From assembly GCA_009746045.1 (NCBI GenBank), contig RPFO01000497.1, positions 58,501 through 122,500 of the forward strand: a stretch of DNA of 64,000 nt. Reading direction: 5' to 3'. The notes under the pieces are model-generated. The model saw only the letters and a list, made by a program, of their open reading frames with translations. It searched no databases and had not been told where the DNA came from. The DNA is from Mesostigma viride (Eukaryota > Streptophyta > Mesostigmatophyceae > Mesostigmatales > Mesostigmataceae). A program made the position numbers and the translations under genes. This document shows, in pieces, positions 45,001 through 57,655 of this stretch (its first letter is position 1; the number at the start of each line of letters is the position of its first letter).

Positions 45001-48000
45001 TAGCAGCAATATATCAAGGAGACAAGCGGCGCAGGCCAGAAATCGGGAGAATCCGGACCATGGTAGCTCGAGCCTGCCGCTATCTTGTCCGCGTTTAGCA
45101 GCAATATATATTTGGGGCGAGGGCAGAGGTCACAGGAAGGGGTTGCCATGTGTGCATGCATGCGCGTGTCTCCAATAGGAACACCTAAAAGTTCCTCTGC
45201 CTGTGATAGAAAACAAATCTCCCTTTTCCAAAAAATGGCTCATCCCCAAGCCCTTGTTGCCAGCTGGGCGACGGTTTGTGGCCGTATAAACTTCCAAAAA
45301 CACGTTTGTTTATATCAGCTATGAATAAAAGTCGTGCCAGGGGCGCATGCATCCCTGGGACATACCGTAGTGGCTGAAATCACATTGCGAATAAATAATT
45401 TTTCGAGGGTTTTTCTGCATGGTTTTGACACTTTGCGGGGAAAGTTCAGCCCGGGTTAGGTAAACTTCCAGCCCGGGAGCTTGTTTATATTAGGGCACCT
45501 AGTTCAGTGTCTGACTTGGATTCTAACCTATCAAGTACATTAATTACCCACCAAGCGCAGTTCCTATCTGACAATTAAGTGAGTACCAGTATGACATAAG
45601 GCCCTAATCAGTGCTAATAGGGCCCCTAATCAGTGCTACTTGAACGGGTTCTCAATCTGGCGCAACGCGGCGCGGCGCGGCAAGCGCGGCGCTCCACTTC
45701 ATCTAGCTGCGCCGCGGCCTGCAGCCAGAAACAGGTGTAGCGCCTCCCGGTTTTCATACTTTACGGGGTAAATTGAAGTATTATTTTAGCACTTTTCGGG
45801 GGGTCATTCGAAAAGATTTATTCGCAATGTGATTTCAGCCACTACGGTACACTGCGGCTCTTTTTTTTTTAACGCCTTGTCACTATAATCATGCCTGCCA
45901 CTTGCTGCGGCCACGGCCCGTGCTGCCAGGGGGGCATGGTGAGTGCCCATGAATGGGTCTTTAGAAAGGAGTAAACTTCAGTGTGGGTAAAGGGTGCGCT
46001 GTGACGCAGGACGTGGACCGGGAAGGGAACCAGCGACAGGTGGCGCATGAGGAAGAAGGTAGAGGGTGGGACGACGTGAGCGAGGGGGGTGGCCTGCTAG
46101 CCTGACTTGTTATTACCATCCTGGCGGTATGGAGATCTCCATCAAGTAGTTGTCCCTGGTGACTTGATGATGTCCACCCTGCCATAGGGCAGTTGCGTTC
46201 CATCCCTCTACTTCTAAGCATACCTAGAAGCGTACTCGCGGTGTCCACTAGCATCCCTGCCCCAGCCAACACGCCACGTGTCAAAAGGCTCAACAATGGT
46301 GCACACTGACGGCAACAGGTCATGCAAGGGCACATACTAGGATGCGCCCCGTCTGTGCAGCCGCACTTCCAACATTTCCAACAAGTGCTGGGGCTTTGTC
46401 CCTTCCAGTACGCTTGCTGTGATTGAACTTAGAAAAGCTGATTTCATCGACACGGCTCTATCCTGAGCACCATCAGGCCAGCCCCACTCATGGCACGAGC
46501 CAGGCTGGCAACGGCAAGTCGGCGACACGACACCCACATGCCCGGCCCTGCTCACTGCAAAAACCAAGCAACCAAGACTCATGTTTTCTGCGCGCCCCCA
46601 CTCACTGCGCGAAAGTGTAGGCTGGCCTGCGCTCCCTCGTGTGCACCAGGTCGGCGTTCGAGAAGTGCGACCCTGGCCCCGGCGTGTGCCTCGCCTCGCT
46701 CTCCTCGATCATGCGCTGCAGCGCGGTGCCAAACCCAAACGCGGGGCCCTCCGCCGCCTTTCCCCCCTTGGGACCCCGAGCACGGTACGCGCCGGGGCCC
46801 GGCGTGTCGCGACCAAAGTTCTCCTTTGTGTGGAGGGAGGAGATGTAGCGCTCTGGTGGGTGTGGGGTGAGGTGGGGCCGGGTGGGGTCGGGTCGGGTGG
46901 GGCGGGGTGGTGGTGGTGGGGCACAGCTAAAGGGTGGGGTTAGGGGGCAGGAGTAGGGGCGAAAGCGTGTGCCACAGTCAGGGAGCGTGCTGAGGCAGAA
47001 CCTTCGGCAGGAGGTTGGGGTAATAATCTGATGAGGGCTTGATGAGGGGCACTACAGGGTTGTGTTTAAAGACACACATGAAGGGCACCGTCTGGCACGA
47101 AGGTAGACGAAAATCCGCAGACCCAGAGGGTCGAGATCCCATGAGCGGTGCCGTGGATTTGGGGGATGCCATGTATATGTCTGCTCAGGGCATCCCTCAT
47201 CCAATGGCCACAGCCGTTCCTTATGTTACAGGTAGCAGAATGGAGCACGTAGCTGTTCTCTCTGTGGCACGCAACGAGGTGAGGGGACGTAAGGGCAAGG
47301 CCTGGGTTGCCACTGCTTACCACCAGCCAGAAAAGACTTACTTGAGCCATTGAGCTTGGAGGATCCGCAGTCTGCCAACCGGCCTGCCTTGATTACTGCT
47401 AACCCTACTTACTACCAGCCCTACTCCCAACTAGCTTGACTTACTTGGGTCATCGTCCTTGGAGGACGTCCCGAACGAATATGCCGGTTCCTTGCGCGCG
47501 ATTGGCTCGATGTCCTGGTTGTACGCGGGGCCAGGCGAGTAGGTCTCTGGGCCCGTCACGCCCGGCATGGTCATCGCGGCTGCAAGTAACCAGCACATCC
47601 ACAGGGGCAGCAGCAGTGCAGGGGGAACAGACGAGGCACGGCCATGGGATGGGGGAGGCGTCGGATGCTGTCTAAGGTGTAGGAAACGCGCATGACGGGT
47701 CCACATAAACAACACAAGTGTGATGGGTTGATACAACAGGTAGCGGGTACGCGAGCACCAAGTGGCACGAGTGGTATTTTAGTATGGTGGTATAGTCTAC
47801 GTGCTTATTAACTAATGGTGGCTCTATACTTGTAATACATAGCGAGTTCCTGATCGTGGCTATGCACAAATGCATCCCCTGCCATCCTTATAGGTAGGTA
47901 TAATTCGTGAGCATGGCTGTGCACCAAGACGTCCTCTCCTGCGGAAGAGAAGGCGGTGCAGTGCTCAGCCAGGAGGGAGAGAAACCTCTTGGCTGCCCTA

Positions 48001-48802
48001 GCATCAGCCAAGGGGACGACCAGGCTTCGCAGGGGGGCAGTGGCGACCCCTTCTCAAATGGGGCAGAATTCCCTAGTCTTGATAGCGAAGAGACAAGCCA
48101 AAGGAAGAAAGCCCAGGAAACGAGCCAAAGCCAGTTAGGTGGCGGGCGGTGGTCAAGCGGGGAGACTGAGAGGCAGAGGAAGGACACACAGACGCATAGA
48201 TGGAAAATGAGAGGGCAGATGTATGGACAACTGAACGGGCACAGGAAGGGATACATTGACATATGAACAGCTGCTCGTTCAAAACTAATGGACACAGGAC
48301 AATTACCTCATCATTGTTTGCACTGGGGAGGAGAGAAGCCCCGGCGTGGTGTCTTACGACAGCAAGCTTTTGGATATGAAGTGATTGATAGCTCAGCACG
48401 GAGCTGCGTGCATATCACAACGAAGCAAACATATTTGTCCTACTTTGACGGCTGTACATGTTGTGCATAGCCATGTCAAATGGCATGTGAACATAACTGC
48501 ACAGTCGCACCATGCATTTGCACACCGAGGTACACACGAGTTGATTGCCAGGTGTCAGGAATGTCAAATTCCTGATATTCGACGGGGATCGGAGTAGGGA
48601 AACCCACACATGCGGGCACTGTGTGCAAATACCCAAAATGGTCTAGGAATGCCCGTGCTGCGTGCTTACCTTGCGACCAGCGTGCGCCAAACGAGTGTTT
48701 AGGGGGCGACCGATATACTTGGGTCTTCCCCAGCGTAGCTGGCGCATCGTAGGCTCCCGGTCCCGGGGTCCCATGAAGAGCTTTACCATCTTCGTCCAGC
48801 AT
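42043..48802 (-). CDS. SHIPPO/STPGR-repeat ciliary protein (ODF3-like), six exons
   Basis: Exons, 5' to 3': 48802-48670, 47579-47445, 46852-46606, 44932-44723, 43879-43545 and 42680-42043. They join to 1698 nt (565 residues), with GT-AG introns and consistent phases. The protein is a chain of sperm-tail PG-rich repeats: TPGPGAYDAP, SPGPAYNQD, TPGPGAYRA, TPGPGSHF, SPAPNEYSL, SPGPIHGVE, SPGPGRYNL, VPGPGAYTP, SPGPGAYDV, TPGPGAYDV, APGPGAYTM and SPGPGAYDT. Intervening FGxxxR segments are typical (FSFGTSKR, FGFGTALQR, YVFGQAKRPPQY). Such proteins associate with axonemal microtubules, some inside the lumen of doublets, so the organism should make cilia or flagella. I chose ATG 48802; the frame stays open upstream (LKALIAHSPDA), so a further 5' exon may exist. 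The gene is divergent from the PLAC8 gene. Confidence 0.88.
44632..44722 (-). repeat. (TG)n-rich tract at a 5' splice site
   Basis: Immediately after the exon 4 donor (CACCAG|GTGTGTGT on the minus strand) is about 90 bases of TG/TA-rich repeat. UG-rich intronic tracts near donors bind CELF-type splicing factors in other eukaryotes; a role here is inference. Confidence 0.7.
45015..45095 (+). mobile_element. S80 element, copy b, with 14-bp target duplication
   Basis: An 81-bp insert starting CAAGGAGACAAGCGGCGCAG and ending TATCTTGTCCGCGTT, flanked by identical TAGCAGCAATATAT at 45001-45014 and 45096-45109. It lies in intron 3 of the SHIPPO gene, antisense to it. Internal GCAGGC and GCCTGC can pair to close a hairpin. 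Confidence 0.8.
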
Positions 48803-49814
48803 GGCGTCTGGCGAGTGTGCGATCAAAGCTTTCAAGTAATAAACACCTCAACGTAATCACCTCGGCATTTGTGTAATCGGTGAAAGCCTACCTAAGAGAG
48901 CTACAGTGAACAGAGAGATGTATAGCACCCATGGTAAGGCTACATAGCATTTGCAGCAGCTTATAGATCCTAACATGCAAGGCGATCCCGACTCCTAAAT
49001 GGGAATTCTCATGAGGGACGTTTTGCCATGGTGGAAATTGGCTTTCGTTAAGCGAAAAGGATTGTGTTAGTACGCCACTGTCGATGCTATTTTGAAGGGA
49101 AACTGAAATGGATGCACGCTGGCCCAGTCAAGATCGGGATTTTGTCATGTCGTGTTCACGAGTTACCGAGTGTTGCACTGGTGCTCCGTGCTACCGTGCT
49201 ATCAATAACATGCGCTGGAGCACGCTGCACTGCAGGCTGGGGCTGGGGAGACGTCACTTCCGGTTTCAATGAAATATATGCGCCGCGCCCCAAGCCTAAC
49301 TTGGCAGTTCGGCACGCGGGTCTTACCTGGCAGCGCCTGTCCATACGGTATATTCCGCCCTCAGATGTTTCATCATTGGTCTATACACGTGAATATAATA
49401 CGTTGGTAATAAAGTGCTTGTCAGTCGTACGGCTGTCATGCTAAACTGTAAGAAACGCGGGAATGCGGGCTCCAACAATTTGGGGAATTTGTCGGAACTT
49501 TTCGCGGGAGTAAAATGGTCCCTCGACTCCGCCGCGATCTGGGCACAAGAGTGCTATTTGGCAGGCGAGATGCATCCACCACCCCTCGTTTGCAGTACTT
49601 CCGTACAAGCCGTGGGGCAACAGATCAGCGCACACGTTATGGAGGACAGGCAGGCCATCGCACTACACGCGATGTGATGTGGTTCCTGCCTGCTGGACGC
49701 CTTCAACCCATTGCCGTGGTTTCGATCTCTCCTCAAGAGTTTACTGGCTTATTAAGGCCGAAAGGCATTTACTGGCTTTGTAGCGGCACTGCATTTGCCT
49801 AGGAGGAAGCAACA
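48803..49814. promoter_or_regulatory. Divergent intergenic region between SHIPPO and PLAC8 genes
   Basis: About 1 kb between the chosen starts of two divergent genes, expected to hold both promoters and perhaps a 5' exon of the SHIPPO gene. No specific element is recognised. Confidence 0.4.
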
Positions 49815-52800
49815 ATGGGGAAGCTTCCAGGAAAGCTCGCCATAGCCAAGGTAGTTACAGGGAAAGTAGCGTCTGCAAAGATAGCTTCTATAGCGAAGAA
49901 AATTGGAGGCTCTAGTGAGTCAAAATCCGGTACCCCAAAAGCTGGCACGCCGAGGGCTGCGGGCACCGTGGCCGATGTGCATGTGAGCACGTTGGGCAAA
50001 GATGAAATCCTTAACTACTTTCTGCCTGATGCCCAGGAGATCGGAGCCGCTTGTGGCATGATCGGCCCAGCGTTCATGGAAGCCATAGAGACGTTCTTCA
50101 ATGCTACAAAGAGGAAGAAGACGGGGCAGCAGGATTGGACCGTCCCTCTATTCGGCTGCCATGAAGACATTGGTTTATGTGAGTCTTGTTACGCGGGCTC
50201 GTTTTTGCATGTCAAAGGCGGAGCTTATTTTGCAGGCTACAAATTTATTGTGTCTAGAATGCGGCGTGATTGGCATCCAGAAGATACTCAAATCTCTGCG
50301 GGGAATGTGTGGCTCGTGCCTCTTTCCGTTCCTGTTTGTGGATTGCAGGCATACTCACCTGCTTATGCGGGCCATGCGTGGTTGCTCCACGGAACATGGC
50401 ACAAGTTTCAAAGAAAGGATGCCCTGGCCACTTGTTTTCGCTGATTGCTACCGCGTTATTTGGCCTGGTCTGCTGCTACACTGCCTCCGAGGTAATTTTG
50501 GACGCCGCACAAAAGGGTCAGATTATCTTTCCCCAGGCCTGCTGTATAGCTGGCCTAATTCTGTGTATTGCGCTAAGAATCATACATAGCAATAAGTTCA
50601 AAGTCAAGATTACTCCTAATCTTTATTTTTTTATTGCTAATTTTATCTATGTATTTTTTGAATTATTAGCCCGAAAACAACACAAATATTCATGAAGTGA
50701 GCGACGCCGAAATCTTTTCCTTTGCTATGTAGTGACTTGTAGTTATTCATACTGGTTGAAACCTCCACGGAACGAATTCACATGCTCCAGCCTCCCATGC
50801 CAACAGCTGGTTTCTGTTTCTGCTACCTGCACGCTGTACTGGTTGGCATGGGTCCAATGGTGTGACGTCCTGCGGCAAAATCTCAGCAACAAGGGATGCC
50901 GGCTGCTTTATATTATCCTTGGCTTCACAGCTAAGTGCGCCTGACCGCATAGAGGGCAACAATAAGGGTCGTTACTGCCATGGATGTGCATGAGTGGCAG
51001 ATGGCATGACCTCTTTTGCAACCAATATATCGCGCTTTGCATCCAGCGCAGATCTCACTCTAGGGCGCCACAACATGCACACCTTTCGGGACAACAAAAG
51101 CCACTTTCCCCACACAGTTGGGGCAGTATTTGTATGTTTTTGTTGTGTGTTTGGCTTTTCTTTGCCACGTTACTCTGCTCCTCAAGGCCCCCGTTTCGTG
51201 CCCTCATGCATGAACTCCTGCGCTATCATCACTTTTTTTCTCGTATAGCTTGTTTGGTATTGAACCCTTATGGGCGACTCGGCACCGACAGCAGCCGCCA
51301 CTGTGGCACTACACTGTTACAGCACCCTGAAGAGTATTTTCCGCTGCATGGATCCATACATTACATTCCCACGCGGGACGGTGGGTTGAGGACTTTCTGA
51401 TGGCTGTCGTTTGGAGCTAGGCAAGCAGCTACACCTGGCTGTACAGTGCCTAGAAGGTAGAAGATTGAGGAACGGACCCTTTTGAAAGGAGCTGCTGTGG
51501 GGGCAGGTCTCTTTGATGGTGTAGTTGCTGGACGGATATTTACTATTTTTGTCCGTTTTGCGTCCTGACATGGAGTTCCTGCCGGCCACTTGAGCACATC
51601 ACCATGGAGACTGTGGCAACACGCGGTGTTTCACTGATCGATTACTTGCACTCTATAACTGGTTTTCATCTTATTCCATACTACGAATCTTGGATTTTTT
51701 TACTTGGATTCTTACTTCGATTTTTTCTTGGATTCTTGACAAGCTGATGGTTGCAGACCCTCACCTTCTCTGACCCTTCAGCATAGTAACAGCTTTTGTT
51801 ATGCCTGATCCAGCTTGGGAGTTGCCCGCACGCATGCTAGTGCAGTTACTATGTCCAGCTCCTTGAGCTGGTTGGTGGCTGAGCTCATATAGCGGCACCG
51901 CGCTGCTTCCTTTGTGACTCAGCTCCTGCAATGGCACTGTGCTTGTTCCTTGTCCGCACATGTGAAATGGGCCCACATGCATGCATGATGGGGGGATCGC
52001 ATGCACGATGGGGGGCTTCGCATGCGTGGATGGTGGGGTATCACAGCGTGGCCGCATCCGCGAGGCGTACGACATCCAGGGCTCCCCCCAGCAGGACTGC
52101 CTCGTCAGCTGCTGCTTCTGCCCCTGCACCACCTGCCAGCACGCATACGAGATCCGCCAGCACGACTCGAGCTATGTGAGTCCATCGCGCGTGCAGCATC
52201 TGGTCCGTAGTGATGCTAGGCGGCCACTTGATCGCATGCACATGCTAAGAAAACCGTGCCTGTTTTTGTGACATTACAAACTCGCAACTGTGGTACCACG
52301 ATTGTGAAATGTGAAACTAGTTGGAGTAGGCACACATCTATGCATGAAGCCGTCGGCATGAGGCCGTTGTGACCCCGGTTAGGAGTCGCTCTTGGCCAGC
52401 ATTCGTTGAGATCTTGTGTGGGGTGGAATCTAGATACAGGATTTTGTGTTTTTTCCCAATACCCTACCCTGTGACAGGTCATGTTGAGCAATGCCTGCCG
52501 AATTAATTTTAATCATTCTCCTGGTCGTGTAATTTAAGTGGAATGCGGGTTGCTGCGATCGATGAGTTGTTGCAGCCACTCTTCGCAACTTCATCTCATT
52601 GGAATGGCAAGTTGGTGGTAAGGCGGGCTGCGTGCCACCCAGACAAGAGATTTTATGTTTTTATTTAAGATGTGGTGAGGAAGAAAGGTTCGCTCGCACT
52701 CCTTCCCTAATTGTGATGCCGTGTGACGATGTCCAGCGAAGGGCACCCACTAGTCGTGTTCCTAACGCCCACCCAGGCTGCAAGCTCTGGTACCCATTCT

Positions 52801-53118
52801 TGTTCTCCCTAGAGAAACTGGTTTAATGAGTGGAGGCGCCTGGCATCCTTGTCACATTCTTCGTTCTTATGCTGGTCTTCCCCAGCCCTGAGTGTCAGTA
52901 GTTCATCAGCCGGCATGGATGACTTCGTAAGCATCTTAAACTTTTGCTTGGTTTGCCTTGTAGCAGCGACCTTAACCTTCGGAATTTTACTCCCATCGCT
53001 TGTTTCCCTGCAGATCGTTCCCTTCTCGGGTGTCCTCAGTGTGAAGATCACGCCCCCGAAATCATCAACATCCAAGACGTCACCACCAAAGACCCAGGCC
53101 ATGTCCACGGAGGTGTAA
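49815..53118 (+). CDS. PLAC8-family cysteine-rich protein, four exons
   Basis: Exons 49815-50178, 50349-50491, 52047-52175 and 53014-53118 join to 741 nt (246 residues), with GT-AG introns and consistent phases. The N-terminal about 55 residues are Lys/Ala/Gly-rich (MGKLPGKLAIAKVVTGKVAS). The PLAC8 domain then runs from WTVPLFGCHEDIGLCILTCL across the exon 1/2 junction, through LCGPCVV and a hydrophobic segment (HLFSLIATALFGLVCCYTAS), to REAYDIQGSPQQDC and LVSCCFCPCTTCQHAYEI in exon 3. The pattern of Cys-rich ends around a hydrophobic centre is that of plant PCR/FWL/CNR proteins, which sit in membranes and affect metal transport or organ size. The last exon (Ser/Thr/Pro/Lys-rich, ending STEV) is the least certain, as other acceptors exist in 52176-53013. 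Confidence 0.82.
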
Positions 53119-54159
53119 ACCAGCAGGCTTCTGTGTGCTTCCCTGTTTATGGCGGCGGGTGCTTTTGATGGCTATACCGGCTGTGCTTTGGAAGGCCAAG
53201 CAACAGGGGAGCAAGGCAAGACAATGGTAAAATCATCGCCGCAGCACATGCTTGCAGCTTGCGTCCTTGAGAGTGGCCATCCCTTGGCCTCGATGTAATG
53301 CACAGCACATGTTCTCCTCCTTGGAGTCTGCTTTCGGAGGCATTGCGTCGACGTGCTGCTTGATGGAGAAGAAGTGGCGAGGAACAGGTGCAGCACGATG
53401 CTGGGTAGCGTGTGTTTTATGGACGGTGTTAGCTATCTATTCTCTATTCTGCTGCGCCACGACCTTGCCAGATAACAAGCTCTTCTTTCGCGATCCAGGA
53501 GGGGCCTGGTGTTGCCTGGGCCTATGGCTGGGCCTGGTATTGGTAATGCGGGCCGCCTGGCCCGGAGATCGAGCCTGGCTTGGTATGGCCGTTTATTGTC
53601 TTTTGAAGGCCGGCACTGCAAGCAATATTTTTTTAAGGCTGGTGGATCCTGTACTGAAGAGGCACTACATGGCGGGTCGATGTCCGATCTTCACCTTGGG
53701 TGTTTGTTGGCCAAGTAGCCATGACTCATGACATGGGAATCACATGCATGCCAGTATACTGATTTCTTCCTACTTTCGGGAGGTGCATCCCATTATCAGG
53801 TCATGGAGCAGAGAAATTCCAGAGCTTCCCAATTTCAGGACTGGATTGGTGATATACGTGTTGTGTTCAGGTGCTCGTTGGTGCCATTATGTACGCAGTG
53901 ACCACTGCAAGCCCAATGGCTGGCGCGTGAGTAACCATAAGGAGGACCTGCTGTGGGGAAGAAGTGTATTTGCACCTATGGGAAGCATGCCAGGAGAGAC
54001 CCCTAGGCTCTGGCTCCATCTAGATAGAATAGACCAATAGGATTGTGTGCACCCATCCATCCATCCATACATACATACATCGGGGTTAATACTCCGCGAC
54101 TCCCCAACGGGAGCAGGAGTTTAATCAATCAATATGGAGTCCTGACGTAAACGTATATA
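53119..54159. other. No gene recognised; one hydrophobic open frame
   Basis: It contains a 159-codon frame at 53252-53731 with hydrophobic segments (CVLWTVLAIYSLFCC, GLWLGLVLVMRAAW). It has no recognisable domain and shares the region with the likely 3' UTR of the PLAC8 gene, so I do not call it. A short (CATC)n/(CATA)n run lies at 54055-54080. Confidence 0.4.
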
Positions 54160-54211
54160 CTACCATGGTCCAGATTCTCCCGATTTCTGGCCTGCGCTGG
54201 TTGTCTCCTTG
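54160..54211 (-). repeat. S80 element, copy d (truncated)
   Basis: CTACCATGGTCCAGATTCTC ... TGGTTGTCTCCTTG, inverted relative to copies b and c and lacking the GCAGGCTCGAG end. No clear target duplication. Confidence 0.65.
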
Positions 54212-54354
54212 GTACTAGCTATCAATGTGTGCACATATTAGCTGCATGCATGCATGCGTGACTATTCAGTGAGACAACTATTTGCATGCATGCGCAACTA
54301 TTTATAGATGCTAGATGCACACGGTCTGTAGATGTGTGCTCGGTGTACGTGTAT

Positions 54355-54428
54355 CAAAGAGACAACCAGCGCAGGCCAGAAATCGGGAGAATCCGGACCA
54401 TGGTAGCTCGAGCCTGCCGTTATCTTTT
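54355..54428 (+). repeat. S80 element, copy c
   Basis: CAAAGAGACAACCAGCGCAG ... CCTGCCGTTATCTTTT, 74 bp, the same core as copy b. Only a weak 6-bp flank repeat (GTGTAT). It forms an inverted pair with copy d 140 bp upstream. Confidence 0.75.
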
Positions 54429-54535
54429 GTGTATATTTCTGCTGCATGAGTTCGTATGGACGGACGTTTATAACTTCAATAAATGGCCTGATTGACTACA
54501 ATTTTATCTGGGGGCTTGGCACGGGAAAATTCCAT

Positions 54536-57045
54536 CTATTTTAACCCGTGTTTTTTTTTTTAGAACGCGATATACTGCGTTGTAAGCTATTTATAGAACA
54601 CGTCATAACATCTAGGGAAAATTTTTTTTCATAGTCATGTGTATACTTTCCTGAAAGCCCATAAATCAAAGGATTTTTTGAGCTACTCAGACCTACAAAA
54701 TGCTAATTCATTAGAGAGATACACTGGTTTGAATACAGGGGGGTCTGACCATGACCGCGATTTGTTGACCCTAGGTCACAAGTCATGTGCTTATTCGCAA
54801 ATGGTTCATGAAAAAAATCTGGCTTCTTGCACGAGCTATGGGCAACATATGCAGGCTCTGTGAAACAAAACTCAGGCCCATTGGGCCACTGGAGCTATTT
54901 TTTATTAGCATTACAATTACAACGCAGTACAACGCAGTGGGAAAAATGAGAGCCCTTCACAACATGACACAACGACACGAGCCCCATAAACGGGGATATC
55001 ATGAGCTAGGAGGGTCAACACGTTGAAAATAGGAGTTGTATAACTTATACAGCATCAAACATGCATCAAACATCATGACTGGATGACATTATATGACTGA
55101 ATCAGGCAGCCATAGCCAAAGCATCATCCACTCTCACAACGTGTTGAGCACATGCCTCGTGGGAAGGGAGGCACTGGGTTTTCATTCCATAACGCGTGCA
55201 ATACTGAAAGAAAGAGGCATGTGTAATGCAAGGCTTGGATAGGTTGAGTGATCCATGAGCTTACATGCAGGCGAAGATGACGCTGGAATGCATGCTAGCA
55301 ATTAAATGGTGGCAAGATGCTAATGTACAACACATGATTATACATCATGATTATGGGCACCTAGCTGATCTTCTTGCACAATCAACGCAGTATAAACCAT
55401 CAATATCCAATCCTCACGATATATTCGCGGCTTGACGACGTATACAGCACCTAAATACTGCACAAATGCAACCTGCTATGGCTGACATGCAAGCAACGTC
55501 GAGTAGGATGGCGGTCTTAGAGAGGCTGGGCAGAGGTCGGTAGAAATAAGTGGAAAACTGGCAGAAACTAGGTAGAAACACGATATACTTACGCCTGCAA
55601 GCACTATTGAGCCGGTGGCAGAGGCCATTTCCAGGAAAATACAGCATACCGTAGCAATAGCCACGGTCACGCCTTACGCTATTTGCAGGCACCATCATGC
55701 CCGGAGCTACCCAATAAAAGTCTGCACAAATCTCGGTTTAGCCGAGAGTCCGGGCGTTCGGAATGAATAAACATGTGTTAAGAAGTCGAAACACCATGGA
55801 AATACCAAGCATGGTGCCGCAGCAGACCCGAGTCTTGACGTAATAATATGTATGCCGGTTTCCAGGGTTTCCGCATGAAAGTTGGGTGAGAAACTGGAAA
55901 AATCTACGTTTCCTTTGCCCCAGTACCTCAACAAACTCGTAGAAACCTAATTATCAACCTTTGAACGCATCATCATGGTCGTGCCACCCAACAGCCACTG
56001 AAATTCGCGCGAAAACTGGCGAGATCTACCTGCCGCCATCGCCGTCGTCTTCACCTTCGTCCCGCGAAAATGCCTGATTTCAGTGGTACATATTTGTTTG
56101 CAGCAGGAGGGGTGGCATCCAGCCAAGGGTCCGCGGTCACAAAAACCACCACCGCCGGACAAAAAAGGCCGGGCCCGCGGTCCAACCGTGACGCGTGGAC
56201 CGCAACCGGCACCCAACGCTGCTGGTACCACGGTAGCGTCCAGGACCATGGTACCCGCCGGCCGCCGCCGGCAAGCCCGAGAGCCGGAACCATGGTTACC
56301 CCCTCGGACTCCTATTTGCGGTAACTATCCCTACTACCCACTAAACTGAACATTATACTACTATTCTTCTCTCTCCGTACTCCATTATTCTGCCACGTGG
56401 CAACAGCCCTCAAAACAAACCCACATGATGCACACACCTGACGCACACATGATGCACATGATGACGTGGCATGCGCCTGATGGTTCAAGTGACTTCGCAC
56501 GTGGCGGCCAGGAAAAGCCACGTGGCAGGCACAGGTACAGTACCTACAACATTATCCACGTGGCATACTTCTACTGGTCCGTAGGCTACCACGGTCCTGA
56601 GCCAACCCGGCGTGACGTACAGCCCTAGTCTAACATATTACACGTGGCATATTTCTACTGGCATGTAGTAAACCATGGTTCTGATCACCCAGGGCCCACG
56701 AACCGCCACCGGCAAGTTTTTGACCCTCAAACCCCGCGGTTAACCATGGGCCCCGCGAAAATCCACCACCGTCAGCCCCTGGGACAACCCTCTCTGGTAC
56801 CGCGGTTCCAGGAAATTTTGCCCAGGCATGCCACCCCTCCTTTTGCAGCTGTCACAAAAAAAATCCAAAAAATACCAGGATTTTTTCTTGAGTTCTACGG
56901 GATGTAAGGAGGCCGTCCACCGAGTTTCAGACCGAAAATCTCGTATCTACTGTGCCTGCCACGTGTCAGATTACAACGCGATACATCGCGTTCTAACCCT
57001 ACAACGCGATACATCGCGTTGTAAAAAAACACGGGTTAAAATTAT
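54536..57045. mobile_element. Candidate 2.5-kb element with 45-bp inverted ends
   Basis: TTTTAACCCGTGTTTTTTT followed by ACGCGATATACTGCGTTGTA at 54536-54585 matches, inverted, the block at 56975-57045, where ACAACGCGATACATCGCGTT occurs twice. The interior has no transposase-like frame; it includes repeated CCACGTGGCAT...TTCTACTGG segments near 56555 and 56640. Two independent insertions of a small palindromic repeat would explain the ends equally well. Confidence 0.35.
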
Positions 57046-57121
57046 TGCAATAAAAATTCGAAACTCGATCTCAATCCCGTACCCCAGAGTGTTTGGGGGC
57101 CTACAAAACAAGCATTTATAT

Positions 57122-57236
57122 CAAAGAGACAACCAGCGCAGGCCATGCAGAAATCTAGCCGGAAGCCATCTGGATCAACCATGGTACCTAGCTCGAGAGC
57201 CCTTGGCATGGTAGCTCGAGCGTGCCGTTTTATCTT
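57122..57236 (+). repeat. S80 element, copy e (rearranged)
   Basis: Starts CAAAGAGACAACCAGCGCAG as in the family; its middle is altered and partly duplicated (two CATGGTA...CTCGAG blocks). It ends CGTGCCGTTTTATCTTATCC. Confidence 0.65.
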
Positions 57237-57349
57237 ATCCACGTTTTCAAGTTGCTCAGGATGATCGTGAATATGAATGGAGATGGAAATGTATGAATGT
57301 ATATTCTGAATGTATATAGTTGAATACAAGGCTGCACGTGTACGTGTTG

Positions 57350-57531
57350 CACGCCCCGGCGTGATGCTGTGGAGAGACGATCAGCGCTCAGTGGCCTGCC
57401 CATTTGTTGCAGTATGGAGAGAGGTTAGGGCGCCCTCTCTCCTTCCTGTACAAGGGTTTCAAGAAGGTTCCTTTACTCTGTCTTGGCACCCACGCGATGC
57501 AGTCACGTGCTTGATAATTACTAACTAATTA
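57350..57531 (+). repeat. S200 SINE-like repeat, copy 3
   Basis: Same block order as 14612-14802: CGCCCCGGCGTGATG, GTGGCCTGCCCA, TTAGGGCGCCCTCTCTCC, GGCACCCACGCGATGCAGTC and an AT-rich TAATTACTAACTAATTA tail. Confidence 0.65.
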
Positions 57532-57655
57532 CGCCTGCATATGTACTACTTTTATATTATTAATTACTAATTACTAATTAATTACGCCTGCATATTCGCA
57601 CCTCTGGACTTTCATTTCAATCATGCTGAACGACTTGACAAACGTGCATGGATCA

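Noticed and set aside
53252-53731. 159-codon hydrophobic open frame
   Set aside because: No recognised domain, overlaps the likely 3' UTR of the PLAC8 gene, and could not be joined to other exons.
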